DNA of 64,000 bases from Pontixanthobacter aestiaquae (GCF_009827455.1 NZ_WTYZ01000001.1:2427001-2491000); one strand, 5' to 3'. Shown: positions 18,306 to 27,541, numbered from the stretch's first letter. Notes: generated by a model from the sequence alone, not told the origin. Translations and numbers: made by a program.

Positions 18306-18758
18306 TTAAGCGACGGTTGCCTTCACAATTGTGCCCGGTGTCGCTGGTGGCTCGCCCTTTGGCAGAGCGTGGACATGTTCCATGCCGCTCTCGACCTGAC
18401 CCCAGACGGTGTATTGGCCGTCAAGGAAATGTGCATCGGCAAGGCAGATAAAGAACTGGCTGTTCGCGCTATCGGGCACCTGTGTGCGGGCCATCGAGCA
18501 TGTGCCTTCGGTGTGGGGTTCAGAATTGAACTCGGCCTTGAGATCGGGCTTGTCGCTACCGCTCATGCCGGTACCGGTCGGATCCCCGCCCTGCGCCATG
18601 AAACCGTCAATCACGCGGTGGAAAACCACGCCATCATAGAAGCCTTCGCCGGCCAGCTCGGTAATCCGCTCTACATGGCCCGGCGCCAGATCGGGACGCA
18701 ATTTGATGACGACGTCGCCACCGGAATCGAGCGAAAGAGTGAGTTTTTGGTCGGCCAT
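18306..18758 (-). CDS. Peptidyl-prolyl cis-trans isomerase, cyclophilin type
   Basis: Cyclophilin of 150 residues without a signal peptide, so cytoplasmic. Catalytic-core segments are present: FYDGVVFHRVIDGFMAQGGD, EGTCSMART, NSQFFICL, LDGQYTVWGQV. I start at the ATG giving MADQKLTLSL because a strong AAAGGAG lies 14 bases upstream; a farther upstream ATG at 18821 adds 21 non-homologous residues. Located upstream of the lipase gene with a 37-base gap, so possibly co-transcribed with it. Confidence 0.93.
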   Translation of the reverse strand: MADQKLTLSLDSGGDVVIKLRPDLAPGHVERITELAGEGFYDGVVFHRVIDGFMAQGGDPTGTGMSGSDKPDLKAEFNSEPHTEGTCSMARTQVPDSANSQFFICLADAHFLDGQYTVWGQVESGMEHVHALPKGEPPATPGTIVKATVA

Positions 18759-18895
18759 AATTAGTAGTCTCCTTTGAATTGGCCCCCGATATAGGGATTG
18801 CCGCTCCAATGTCACCAGCAAGCATGCCCCGTTCCCAAGGATTGTGACGCGTTTTGCCAGCTTGCTTTTCAGCCTGACAGCCTTAGACGGGCCGC

Positions 18896-20344
18896 ATGGC
18901 GCAGGATGATCATCAGGACGAAGATCTGATGCTGGCGGACAATCCGGCAGAAGAAGAAGTGCGCCCTGATGACCGGATCGATGACGAACGGCTCGACGAA
19001 GAAAACACGCTGAAGGCCGATTATGTCCGCTCGGTGCGCGATGCGCTGGAAGCCGGCGACAAGGGCGCGGTTTACGATCTAGTCGAGCCGCTCCACCCTG
19101 CCGACATCGCCGATCTGGTCGAGCTGTGCGATGCCGATGAACGGGTAGAACTGGCCGCCGCGATCACCGATTTGATGTCGAGCGATGTGATCGCCGAACT
19201 CAACGATTACGTCCGCGAGGACATGATGGAGGCGCTTCCCGCCGAGGCCGTCGCGCAAATCGCCGAGCAGCTGGAGACCGATGACGCAGTCCAGATGATC
19301 GAGGATCTGGACGTCGCAGACCAGCAGGCGGTTCTGGCCGAGCTGGACGATGAGGACCGCGCCGCGATCGAGAGCGCGCTTGCTTATCCGGAAGAGACCG
19401 CCGGCCGCTTGATGAGCCGCGAGGTGGTCGCGGTGCCAGAGCATATGACCGTCGGCAGTCTGATCGATTTCCTGCGTGAGAATGTTGATCTGGCGAACGA
19501 CTTCTACGAGATTTTCGCGGTCGATCATCTGCATCATCCGGTCGGTACCTGCCAGCTGAGCTGGATTTTGCGGACCCCGCGCAACATTGCCCTGTCGGAT
19601 GTGATGAAGCGCGACCAGACGCTGATTCCGGTCGCTCTGGATCAGGAAGAAGTCGCGCTGATGTTCCAGAAATACGCTTTGATCTCGGCGGCTGTGGTCG
19701 ATGAAAGCGGCAGGCTGGTCGGACAGATGACTGTGGACGATGTGGTCCATATCATTTCCGAAGAGGCGAGCGAAGACGCGCTGCTGATGTCGGGTGCTGG
19801 CGAAGGCGACATTAACGAACCGATCCGCGACGCCTATGGCAGCCGCGTGCGCTGGTTGATTGCCAATCTCGGCACAGCTCTGCTGGCCAGTGCGATTATC
19901 TGGTATTTCGGTGCAGCTATCGAGAAACTTGTGGCGCTCGCCGTGCTGATGCCAATCGTTGCAAGCATCGGCGGCAATGCCGGCACGCAAACAATGGCCG
20001 TATCGATCCGCGCAATTGCGATGAACCAGCTGACCGAAGCCAATACCGGACGCATCCTCTGGCGCGAAATGCGTGTGGCTCTTCTTAACGGTGTAACGAT
20101 AGCGGTTCTCATCGGCATCGCGACCGCGCTGATATTCACACCGATGCTGGGTGCGGTGATCGCGCTGGCAATGGTCATCAACATCGTGGTCGCCGGTTTT
20201 GCGGGCGTAATGGTGCCGGTAATGTTCGAACGGCTGGACCAGGACCCCGCCGTCGCAAGTTCGGTATTTGTGACGATGATTACCGACTCGATGGGCTTTT
20301 TCGCGTTTCTCGGGCTGGCTGTTGCGGCGGGGCTGGCGGGCTGA
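18896..20344 (+). CDS. mgtE: Magnesium transporter MgtE
   Basis: Mg2+ channel/transporter of 482 residues in the inner membrane. An acidic N-terminal stretch is followed by the MgtE_N superhelical domain (about residues 50-165), a CBS pair (about 170-300) and a C-terminal membrane domain with five helices. The family signature PIVASIGGNAGTQTMAVSIRAI is intact (shown here in full to residue 22 only as its core GGNAGTQ matters). Monocistronic on the plus strand, ending 155 bases before a hairpin. Confidence 0.95.
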   Translation: MAQDDHQDEDLMLADNPAEEEVRPDDRIDDERLDEENTLKADYVRSVRDALEAGDKGAVYDLVEPLHPADIADLVELCDADERVELAAAITDLMSSDVIAELNDYVREDMMEALPAEAVAQIAEQLETDDAVQMIEDLDVADQQAVLAELDDEDRAAIESALAYPEETAGRLMSREVVAVPEHMTVGSLIDFLRENVDLANDFYEIFAVDHLHHPVGTCQLSWILRTPRNIALSDVMKRDQTLIPVALDQEEVALMFQKYALISAAVVDESGRLVGQMTVDDVVHIISEEASEDALLMSGAGEGDINEPIRDAYGSRVRWLIANLGTALLASAIIWYFGAAIEKLVALAVLMPIVASIGGNAGTQTMAVSIRAIAMNQLTEANTGRILWREMRVALLNGVTIAVLIGIATALIFTPMLGAVIALAMVINIVVAGFAGVMVPVMFERLDQDPAVASSVFVTMITDSMGFFAFLGLAVAAGLAG

Positions 20345-20499
20345 AACCCTACACGATGGAACACATGGAACACGGTTCAATACGTAACTATTAGGCCGGA
20401 TTTCACCTTTTTTGTCATAGGGTTGAGTGTGGTGCAACACGCGTAGGGCCATCCCTTCGTAATGCCGGAAACTACAGCTTGTAGGACAGCAAAATCGCC

Positions 20500-20521
20500 C
20501 CTCCTCTAAAGAAGAGGGGGC
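20500..20521. terminator. Hairpin downstream of mgtE
   Basis: An 8-bp stem (CCTCCTCT with AGAGGGGG, one G-T pair) around the loop AAAGA, followed by a short CTTT. It sits between mgtE and the DUF1489 gene. Confidence 0.55.
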
Positions 20522-20555
20522 TTTATCAGCGCGCAAAAACCCCTACATCCGCCCT

Positions 20556-20948
20556 ATGCCGCTCAATATGACCAAAATCGCCTTTGGCGCGAAAAGCTGG
20601 GAGGATCTCGCCGGTTGGTACGAGGACCGCCAAGAGATCAGGCTGACCACTCGCTATCAGCCCAAGCGGCATGAGGAGATGATCGGCGGTTCGCTCTATT
20701 GGATTCTCAACCACGCATTGGTCGCCCGGTCAGAAATTCTCGGCTTCGAGCAAACGCCCGAAGGCCGCTGGTGGATTCATCTTGAGCCCAAGCTAACCCG
20801 CGTTCACCCCCAACCCAAACGCGCGCATCAAGGCTGGCGCTACCTTAAGGAAGATGACGCCCCGAAAGACGTCGCTGATGGCGACGACATCGGCGATGCC
20901 ATGCCCGGTAAAATGATGGGCAAATTGCAGCGCCTTGGGTTGATTTAG
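20556..20948 (+). CDS. DUF1489 family protein
   Basis: Conserved alphaproteobacterial protein of unknown function, 130 residues. The family pattern is clear: MTKIAFGAKSWEDLAGW, HEEMIGGSLYWILNHALVARSEILGF, RWWIHLEPKLTRV, HQGWRYL. No signal peptide or membrane segment. The ATG four codons before MTKIAF is used; the internal one is equally possible. The last 44 codons are present a second time, decayed, 2.3 kb downstream, which marks this 3' end as a recombination junction. Confidence 0.88.
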   Translation: MPLNMTKIAFGAKSWEDLAGWYEDRQEIRLTTRYQPKRHEEMIGGSLYWILNHALVARSEILGFEQTPEGRWWIHLEPKLTRVHPQPKRAHQGWRYLKEDDAPKDVADGDDIGDAMPGKMMGKLQRLGLI

Positions 20949-21115
20949 CAGAGTTCCAGCTAAGATTTTTCAAAATTTTTTTGCCCAATATTGTTGAACC
21001 GGGAGCTGGAATCCCGGCAATCACCTCGCTTTGTCCTTGACGAGCCACCCATTATCAGGTCCTCAAGATTTCAACGGAGCCAAACCTATGTCGGCCGCTT
21101 CGGCGGGGGCTATTC

Positions 21116-23032
21116 ATGGTATATTCTGACCAAACGTTTTTCACAGCAGCAATGGCTAAGGCGCGTTTGGGCGTGATTTTGAGATGTCTTATCGCGATGT
21201 CAATTGCGGTTTTAGCGTCGGCGCTTCTCGCCACACCAACCATGGCCCAGACCGCTGACGGGGACACATTCGAAATTCCCGAATGTTGGGATCTCATGGA
21301 GCCGGACGAGAATGGGGTTGTCTATCTTTATCTGCAAGGTGATACGGGCGAAGCCTTCTATACGTGTATGCCGGAGCCCATCGGGGCAAATAGCAACGCT
21401 ATAAGACAAAACAACCTCAGCAAAAAAAGACCTTGGTTCGCAGTTAAGGTTGGTTCCAACATCAATTTGACGATTTGCCCCAAACGAGATCTACGTGGCA
21501 ACTGCATAGAGATATCGGGTCCTACCGAAGTGTCTGATCTGAAAGCAAGCGAGTATGGCACCACTATGGTTCGTTCATTTCGCGCAGAAAAGATCGCCGT
21601 GCCCGTCATCGAACCTGTGTCGTGCGCATTCGAACCGCATCGAAGCAGGGAACACGTTTTGCGCGACTGTCGGGGCGTCATAAAACGCGCCCCGATTGAG
21701 AAAGGGCAAGCCGATATCTGCTCATCACATGCCAATGGAAATTGCGTAAGATACAACACCGGCCACCGCGGCTTCGCTAATCCCTCCCGAACAACAAGAG
21801 CAGAGGTACACGCATCGTCGAATGTACGAGTGCAGATTTTTGAAGACGTCTCTTTTCAGGGAAGAAGTGAAGTTTTACCGGCCGGCTACAAAGGCGACAC
21901 ATTCCCCTTTAAGTCATTCGTGCTCTTGGATGCTCAAGACGAGGCTCTGGAATACCGGCGCACTTTTGCTGAAGTAACTGAGGACGCAGAAGAAAGAAGA
22001 GAAGAAGCCGCACGGCTTGCCGAGCAGAAGAAGGCCGCCGAAAGGGCCGAGCAAGCCCGGCTTGCCCAAGTGGATGCAGAACGCAAAGCAGCCAAAGCCA
22101 AAACGGCGTTGGCCTCCAATGCGGCCAGCAACGGGCCGGCTGGCGAAGTGGTCCAACCCACATCAACCAGACTTCGAAAAGTCGAGTTCGGCCAGTTTAC
22201 CACGCTTGCCGATGTCGCGGTGTATATGGGCGAGGAACAGCTGACATCGGCTAACTTTCGTCTCGCTGCGCCGCTGCCCTCCATGCCAAGTGATGTGAGC
22301 GCGGGATACCGGGCGCAAAGAGTCGATTTCGGACTCACCAAGGATGGTCTTATCCTGTTTGCGCCGACCCGCTTCGGCATGTTCGCGTACGATAATCTGA
22401 ACAGTCGGATCATTCGCCCGGAGTCGGAATGGGGTATTAAGAAAATCGCCAACCCCGGGATCAGGAACGATCAGAATTCCGGTGTCGTTTATGGTCTTGG
22501 TAATGACGGACGGCTGCTCGAGGGACGGTATTACGTCGAAGATGGCGACGTGACAGAGGTGCAATTTGTTGAGATGGCTCTCAATAACCGAGTTGTAGAG
22601 GGGCGTTATCTCGACGTGCAATGGCACGGAAATACGCTCTGGCTTCTAACGACGGACGGGAAGCTGCGTGCCTACACGACTGGTGGCGGATTGGGAGATT
22701 CGGACGGATGGAAGGACTTTAGCAGTTTGCCCAAGCTCAAGCGGATCGTCATCACGAAGGAAGGAGACGTCTTTTCGCTCACCGACAGCGGCGAATTACT
22801 GAAAAGCAAAACCTTTTGGCCTGCACGGACCACGCCTGTTGCAAGCAATGCCCATGACTTTGCCGTATTGGATGGTAGCTCAGTACTGCACATCTCATCG
22901 CAAACAGGCAAGCTGATGCGGGGCGAGCGGGAAATGGACAAGACCGGCACCTTTACCCGTTTCATTGGCGAGAATGCGTGCTTGCTGGAAAATGGTGATG
23001 GCCAGGTATTTGAATGCAGTTCGTATAATTAG
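21116..23032 (+). CDS. Secreted protein with crystallin-like segments, coiled coil and repeat C-terminus; function unknown
   Basis: Not recognised as a named family. The 638-residue product starts with a signal peptide ending in TPTMAQ (about residue 45). Residues about 75-155 and 240-275 contain two segments of the beta/gamma-crystallin style (INLTICPKRDLRGNCIEI; VRVQIFEDVSFQGRSEVL). A charged Ala/Glu/Arg/Lys coiled coil fills about 285-345. The C-terminal 270 residues show repeated short strands with Gly-Asp-Gly turns (LLTTDGKLRAY, VFSLTDSGELLK), resembling a beta-propeller or tachylectin-like fold. Three starts are possible (21116, 21152, 21197). It lies in an island between two copies of the DUF1489 tail, is visibly less GC-rich than its neighbours, and precedes an S41 protease gene. 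Confidence 0.7.
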   Translation: MVYSDQTFFTAAMAKARLGVILRCLIAMSIAVLASALLATPTMAQTADGDTFEIPECWDLMEPDENGVVYLYLQGDTGEAFYTCMPEPIGANSNAIRQNNLSKKRPWFAVKVGSNINLTICPKRDLRGNCIEISGPTEVSDLKASEYGTTMVRSFRAEKIAVPVIEPVSCAFEPHRSREHVLRDCRGVIKRAPIEKGQADICSSHANGNCVRYNTGHRGFANPSRTTRAEVHASSNVRVQIFEDVSFQGRSEVLPAGYKGDTFPFKSFVLLDAQDEALEYRRTFAEVTEDAEERREEAARLAEQKKAAERAEQARLAQVDAERKAAKAKTALASNAASNGPAGEVVQPTSTRLRKVEFGQFTTLADVAVYMGEEQLTSANFRLAAPLPSMPSDVSAGYRAQRVDFGLTKDGLILFAPTRFGMFAYDNLNSRIIRPESEWGIKKIANPGIRNDQNSGVVYGLGNDGRLLEGRYYVEDGDVTEVQFVEMALNNRVVEGRYLDVQWHGNTLWLLTTDGKLRAYTTGGGLGDSDGWKDFSSLPKLKRIVITKEGDVFSLTDSGELLKSKTFWPARTTPVASNAHDFAVLDGSSVLHISSQTGKLMRGEREMDKTGTFTRFIGENACLLENGDGQVFECSSYN

Positions 23033-23114
23033 GTCATCAAGCACATAGGAATGCACATCTGGCATTACGTTGCTAGCTGCCCGCCAATATCTCTTAGGTG
23101 GGGAACCTCTGCGT

Positions 23115-23251
23115 AACCCAACCGCGGGCACCAGGGTTGGCGCTCTCCGCAAGAGGCAGACGCCTCCCAAAAACGTTGCCGATGGCGACGAGATCGGTCA
23201 TGCAATCCCGGCAAAATGATGGGCAAATTGCAGCGGCTCGGGCTGATTTAA
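23115..23251 (+). pseudogene. Decayed copy of the 3' end of the DUF1489 gene
   Basis: About 137 bases matching the last 44 codons of the DUF1489 gene at 20812-20948. The final 25 codons read in frame as KNVADGDEIGHAIPAKMMGK and on to LQRLGLI-stop, against KDVADGDDIGDAMPGKMMGK in the intact gene. A one-base insertion near 23168 breaks the frame with the earlier part. There is no 5' portion. The DNA differences are mostly synonymous or conservative, so this is a homologous fragment under past selection rather than a fresh duplicate. Confidence 0.85.
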
Positions 23252-23313
23252 CAACCACTTTGTCAATCGATGCACTTGGCTCTCCAAGAGCCGGACACTT
23301 AAGGAAGAATACT

Positions 23314-24603
23314 ATGCCAACGGTCCGACTATTCCTGAAGTCAGCAGCACTCATCGCACTTGGGACCGTAACGTTTGCTGGTGTTGCGTCAGCTCGGGAG
23401 GCACCACCTGCGGATGCAGCGGATTCAGAGTTTAATGCAACCGCCGCATGGGGTGAGTTCGAACACGTCATCAGGCTCATTTATGCTTATCTGGACAGGC
23501 CCGATTTCGATGTCGAGTCACATTTGGCAGACACCGCAGAGCTGGCAACGCAGGCGTCAACGAAGGACGAGTTCCGCAAGATACTTCATCAGGCAACCTA
23601 TGCGTGGACTGATCCGCATTTCATCGTCGGCCCCTTTGCCGATGACGACTATAATATCTTCCCAAGCAGCTCGGACTTGATCATTAGCATGGCTGAAGAT
23701 CGGTACGTCGTGACCGACGTTAGAAATGGATCGGCGGCCGAAAAAGCAGGCATTCGTCCAGGCTGGCATTTGGAATCGGTAAACGGCGTTTCCATCGATG
23801 AAGCCGTGAAATTGCCATCCGGCAAGCTCATGAAACAGCCGACTGTCAAGCAGCGAGAATATGCCGCGACACTGGTTGCTAACGGTTTGCGCAAGGGCGA
23901 CCGGAAGCTGGTATTTGCCGATAATGGCGGAACATTGATCATACTTCCAAGCCCGCGCGATTACGCGATGGAAGTGAGTACATTGCCGCCAGTGCAAACA
24001 TCACGCTCCGGAAATTTTGGGATCATCCGATTCAACAATTCGCTTGGCAATAACGACACGATTTTCGCTTTCGATCAGGCAATGATAGAGATGGCGGACA
24101 CCGACGGACTGATCATCGATTTGCGCAACACACCGGGCGGCGGGAATACCGAAGTCGGGCGCAGCATCATCGGTCATTTCGTTTCGGAAACGAAATCCTA
24201 TCAAATACATGAAATACCGTCATTGGAGCGCGAATTTACGGTTCCGCGGCGCTTTATCGAGCAAGTCAAAACACGGACGCCCTATTATGATCCCGCGAGG
24301 ATCGTGGTGCTGGGCGGCCATTGGACGGGCAGCATGGGCGAAGGCATCGTCATCGGTATGGATGCTGCAGCTGACGCATATGTCATCTCTTCTGACATGG
24401 GCGACCTTCTGGGCGGGCTGCGCAATATCACTTTGCCAAGCTCGGGAGCGAGGGTCGACTTGGGATCAGAAGCCCTGTTTCACGTCGATGGTACACCGCG
24501 CGAGGACTTCGTTGCTGATCGACCGCTTCGGTCCTCAGATATGGATGAAGAAGGCAATGATCCAGCGCTCGCGGCCGCGATAGCGTTCCTGTCAAAAGAC
24601 TAG
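23314..24603 (+). CDS. S41 family peptidase, exported
   Basis: Tail-specific/C-terminal-processing type protease of 429 residues. A signal peptide (MPTVRLFLKSAALIALGTVT...ASA) covers about the first 30 residues. A PDZ-like segment (VTDVRNGSAAEKAGIRPGWHL) lies near residue 135, the S41 core strand DGLIIDLRNTPGGGNTEVG near 265, and the probable nucleophile serine in GGHWTGSMGEG near 335. The lysine of the Ser-Lys dyad of Ctp proteases is not evident, so it may be of the tricorn-core-like type. The ATG has AAGGAAG nine bases upstream; a long upstream extension in the same frame crosses the DUF1489 remnant and is not used. Convergent with the FrnE-like gene, overlapping by three bases. Confidence 0.85.
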   Translation: MPTVRLFLKSAALIALGTVTFAGVASAREAPPADAADSEFNATAAWGEFEHVIRLIYAYLDRPDFDVESHLADTAELATQASTKDEFRKILHQATYAWTDPHFIVGPFADDDYNIFPSSSDLIISMAEDRYVVTDVRNGSAAEKAGIRPGWHLESVNGVSIDEAVKLPSGKLMKQPTVKQREYAATLVANGLRKGDRKLVFADNGGTLIILPSPRDYAMEVSTLPPVQTSRSGNFGIIRFNNSLGNNDTIFAFDQAMIEMADTDGLIIDLRNTPGGGNTEVGRSIIGHFVSETKSYQIHEIPSLEREFTVPRRFIEQVKTRTPYYDPARIVVLGGHWTGSMGEGIVIGMDAAADAYVISSDMGDLLGGLRNITLPSSGARVDLGSEALFHVDGTPREDFVADRPLRSSDMDEEGNDPALAAAIAFLSKD

Positions 24604-25289
24604 GCTGGAAACTTCTCGGCAACCCGCCTTAACGCATTCGCATAGACCTCTGGAGCCTGCGCGCCCGGGATCAGTATTTTGCCTTCGACGATCATCGCGG
24701 GAACGCCGGTGATGTTCAAATCGTGTGCTTGTGCCTGTTCAGCGCGGACATGCTGCGCCATTTGCGGATCGTCGAGAACGGCTTCGGCAGCCTTTCGGTC
24801 CAGCCCAACTTGGTCAACCACATCAAGCAACACATCGCGTTGGCCGATATTGCGGCGCTGGTTGAAATGCGCTTCGAACAGCGCAAGCTTCAATGCGGTT
24901 TGCTCGGTCGGGCCTACGGCGGCGAGCGCCCATGCCAGCAGTTTATGCGCGTCAAATGTGTTCCACATCATTGCGGGCGGAGCTTCCCCGCCGCCGGTAT
25001 AGTCGAGCGATACGCCAGCCTGTTCGGCAACCTGCCGCATCTGGTTTTGAACGCCCCTGGTTTCTTCGGCAGTGCGCCGATACTTGCGCGCGATATGTTC
25101 GGATCGTTCTTCACCCTCCGCGGGCATGTCAGGATTGAGTTCGAACGGACACCAGCGAATTTCAGCCTCGATCTCGCCTTCCAATTCAGCGAGACCTTTC
25201 TGCAATTGGCCATATCCGATGATGCACCACGGGCACATGACATCGGAGAAAATGTCGATCGTCATTTTGCGCGGTTTTGTCGCCATCAT
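24600..25289 (-). CDS. DsbA family oxidoreductase, FrnE-like
   Basis: Cytoplasmic thioredoxin-fold protein of 229 residues with an inserted helical domain. The active site is C-P-W-C in DVMCPWCIIGYGQL, and the cis-proline loop is ITGVPAMIVEGKILIPGAQ. This matches the FrnE/2-hydroxychromene-2-carboxylate isomerase-like branch of DsbA, often associated with oxidative stress. The start ATG overlaps the nudC stop as ATGA; the next codon is also ATG. Third gene of the serine hydrolase-nudC-frnE-like operon. Confidence 0.88.
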   Translation of the reverse strand: MMATKPRKMTIDIFSDVMCPWCIIGYGQLQKGLAELEGEIEAEIRWCPFELNPDMPAEGEERSEHIARKYRRTAEETRGVQNQMRQVAEQAGVSLDYTGGGEAPPAMMWNTFDAHKLLAWALAAVGPTEQTALKLALFEAHFNQRRNIGQRDVLLDVVDQVGLDRKAAEAVLDDPQMAQHVRAEQAQAHDLNITGVPAMIVEGKILIPGAQAPEVYANALRRVAEKFPA

Positions 25290-26167
25290 GCGCCCTTCTC
25301 GATCCACCATTTCAGCAAATGCGAAGCAATTGCTTGCCGTGGCGGCGTATTCATCGGCGCATTTTCATCGCCATTCAGCGCAGCAGTGACTTCTGCGCGA
25401 GTAAACCAGCGGGCATCAGCCAGCTCCGTGGTGTCGAGAGTGATTTCATCATTCTCGGCAACCGCATGGCAGCCCACCATCAATTGCGACGGGAACGGCC
25501 AGGGCTGGCTGGCAATATAGTGCACTTCCTTGGCAACAATGCCCGATTCCTCCAGCACTTCGCGCGCAACCGCCTCTTCGATGCTCTCGCCCGGCTCGAC
25601 AAAGCCTGCCAGCGCTGAATAGGCGCGCTCAGGCCAGCCAAGACCGCGACCGAGCAGCAATTTTGCACCCGAACCATCGTCATATTCGACCAGCATGATC
25701 GTGACCGGATCAGTGCGCGGAAAATGCTCGGTTCCACAAACGGTGCAAGCGCGCTGCCAGCCGCCTTTGCCAATCTTGGTATCACCGCCACATGCTGCGC
25801 AAAAACGGTGCCGCGCATGCCAATCGACAATACTGCGTGCACCGCCATATAGCGCCAGATCGTCTGCGCTAAGCGTCGCCATCAATGACCATAGTTGCGG
25901 GTTCGCCATACGCGGGCTCGCGTCGCCCCGCTCCGGAACGGCAGCGAAACATGCCTTGCCGTCGTCGAGACCCAGGAACACCAGTTCTGCACCCTCGGCG
26001 GCATCCGCCAGAGTACTCCATGCCAGCGCGCCGGCATCGTCCATTTCCGGCATCAGCCCGTTCAGCTTCAGCAAACGGGCTTTCCAGTTCATTAGCCCGG
26101 CAAGCGCATCGGCGTCCGCACGAACATTGTCCGCGCGGTCAAGCCGCGATCCTGTAAATGCCAGCAT
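25286..26167 (-). CDS. nudC: NAD(+) diphosphatase NudC (Nudix)
   Basis: Nudix hydrolase that cleaves NADH or decaps NAD-capped RNA. The 293-residue protein has an N-terminal NUDIX-like domain, a four-cysteine zinc ribbon (CAACGG...CTVCGTEHFPRTDP) and the Nudix box GFVEPGESIEEAVAREVLEE with the SQPWPFPSQLM motif that is diagnostic of NudC. Starts six bases after the serine hydrolase stop and overlaps the FrnE-like start, so it is the middle gene of an operon. Confidence 0.95.
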   Translation of the reverse strand: MLAFTGSRLDRADNVRADADALAGLMNWKARLLKLNGLMPEMDDAGALAWSTLADAAEGAELVFLGLDDGKACFAAVPERGDASPRMANPQLWSLMATLSADDLALYGGARSIVDWHARHRFCAACGGDTKIGKGGWQRACTVCGTEHFPRTDPVTIMLVEYDDGSGAKLLLGRGLGWPERAYSALAGFVEPGESIEEAVAREVLEESGIVAKEVHYIASQPWPFPSQLMVGCHAVAENDEITLDTTELADARWFTRAEVTAALNGDENAPMNTPPRQAIASHLLKWWIEKGA

Positions 26168-26173
26168 CTAGCG

Positions 26174-27541
26174 TCAGCCGTCCACCAATTCGGCAGCCGC
26201 CTCGGCTGCTTCTTTAACCGGCGCAGTTGGCATGGCTGCCAAATCCTTCAGCACCAGTTTGGGGAAGTCCTGTTGGATCGAATATTCTGTCGAAGGCATA
26301 TATTGCGTGAACATGGCTGCGCGCAGGCCGCTCTTGATATCAGCGAATGCAGCGGTTCCAGCCGCTCCGCCCCAGCCGAACGCCGTTCCCGTTACACGGC
26401 CACCGGCACCGAACAATTGCCCTTCAACCCATGTTCCCTTGGTTATCGCAGTCTCCGGCAGCATATTGGACGTACCCACGCGAACCGCGCGCTCACTCAT
26501 CACGCGGTTGCCATCAATCTCGCCCAGCCCGACCAGCATCCGCTGGAACTTGTCGTAGTCGTTCGGGCTACAGACCAGCCCTGCTCCGCCAAACGGAAAG
26601 GCTGGTTCGTCGAGATAGATCGACGCCGCCGCCGGATCGAGCGGTAGCAGATTGCCCCCCAGGATACCGTAATTGGTCGCGAAGCGGGCGACTTGCGCCT
26701 GAGGAACCTGGAAATAGGTGCTGTCCATACCGCAAGGCTCGAACAAGTGCTTCGAAAGGAATTGATCGAACGGCATTCCCGAGACGACTTCGATCACGCG
26801 TCCCATCAGGTCGAGACTGACCGAGTAGCTCCAAGTGGTCCCCGGCTGATAGACTAGCGGCATCTCTGCCAGCTTGTCCGCAAAAGCCGCGAGGCCTTTG
26901 ATCGTTGTCTGGTCGCTAACGCCGGGGATTTTCATCCGGCTGACTTGGCCGGGGCTAAGCTCAGCGTCGTTATAGGCTTTCTGGATCGGACCCTTCTGGA
27001 CAATGTTGTAACCGAGACCCGCCGTATGCGTCAGCAGGTGGCGGATTGTGATCGGGCGCACCGCAGGCTCAAGGTTGTCCTCGGTAATCGCACCGTCATA
27101 TTCTTTCTGGACTTTCATATTTGCAAAAGCGGGCAGAATATCGGCAAGCGGCGTATCGAGCGTCAGCTTGCCATCGTCGATCAGTATCATTGTCGCGATG
27201 CCGGTGATCGGCTTGGTCATCGAATAGATGCGGTAGAGCGTATCGCCGTCGGCCTGCTTCATCCCGCCCAGCTGCAATGTACCGCGATTGATCAGCTCGT
27301 AATCATCCTGCCCCCAACCGAGCGTCGCGACCATATTGGCGACTTTGCCTTCATCGACATATTCATTGACCGCCGCGGTGACACTTTTCCATATCGTGCC
27401 ATCCATCTTCGCGAAAGCCGCGCGGCCCATCGGCATTCCGGCCAAAGCCGCACTGGCGCTCAGAAACGCAGTTCCGCGCAGCAGCGAGCGGCGGTTAAGA
27501 CTTACACTCTGGGGCATATTGTCGAATTCAGTGAACGCCAT
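26174..27541 (-). CDS. Serine hydrolase, beta-lactamase class C/esterase family, Tat-exported
   Basis: Penicillin-binding-protein-like hydrolase of 455 residues. The active-site S-x-x-K motif is SMTK in RIYSMTKPITGIA; the second motif is YSV in TWSYSVSLDLMGR, lacking the Asn of the YxN found in beta-lactamases, so an esterase or peptidase role is more likely. The N-terminus carries a twin-arginine motif NRRSLLRG and a hydrophobic stretch ending GRAAFA, pointing to Tat export. The ATG at 27541 has AGAGGA ten bases upstream. First gene of the operon with nudC. Confidence 0.87.
   Translation of the reverse strand: MAFTEFDNMPQSVSLNRRSLLRGTAFLSASAALAGMPMGRAAFAKMDGTIWKSVTAAVNEYVDEGKVANMVATLGWGQDDYELINRGTLQLGGMKQADGDTLYRIYSMTKPITGIATMILIDDGKLTLDTPLADILPAFANMKVQKEYDGAITEDNLEPAVRPITIRHLLTHTAGLGYNIVQKGPIQKAYNDAELSPGQVSRMKIPGVSDQTTIKGLAAFADKLAEMPLVYQPGTTWSYSVSLDLMGRVIEVVSGMPFDQFLSKHLFEPCGMDSTYFQVPQAQVARFATNYGILGGNLLPLDPAAASIYLDEPAFPFGGAGLVCSPNDYDKFQRMLVGLGEIDGNRVMSERAVRVGTSNMLPETAITKGTWVEGQLFGAGGRVTGTAFGWGGAAGTAAFADIKSGLRAAMFTQYMPSTEYSIQQDFPKLVLKDLAAMPTAPVKEAAEAAAELVDG

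Noticed and set aside
19079..20536. A 485-residue minus-strand frame opposite mgtE
   Set aside because: Fully antisense to a clear MgtE gene; His/Arg/Gln-rich translation without any recognisable motif.
23098..23313. N-terminal extension of the S41 protease by 72 codons
   Set aside because: The extension reads through the DUF1489 relic in another frame; the ATG at 23314 has a strong ribosome binding site and begins a proper signal peptide.
24723..25520. A 265-residue plus-strand frame opposite nudC and the FrnE-like gene
   Set aside because: Antisense to genes with intact active-site motifs; no supporting start signal or homology pattern.
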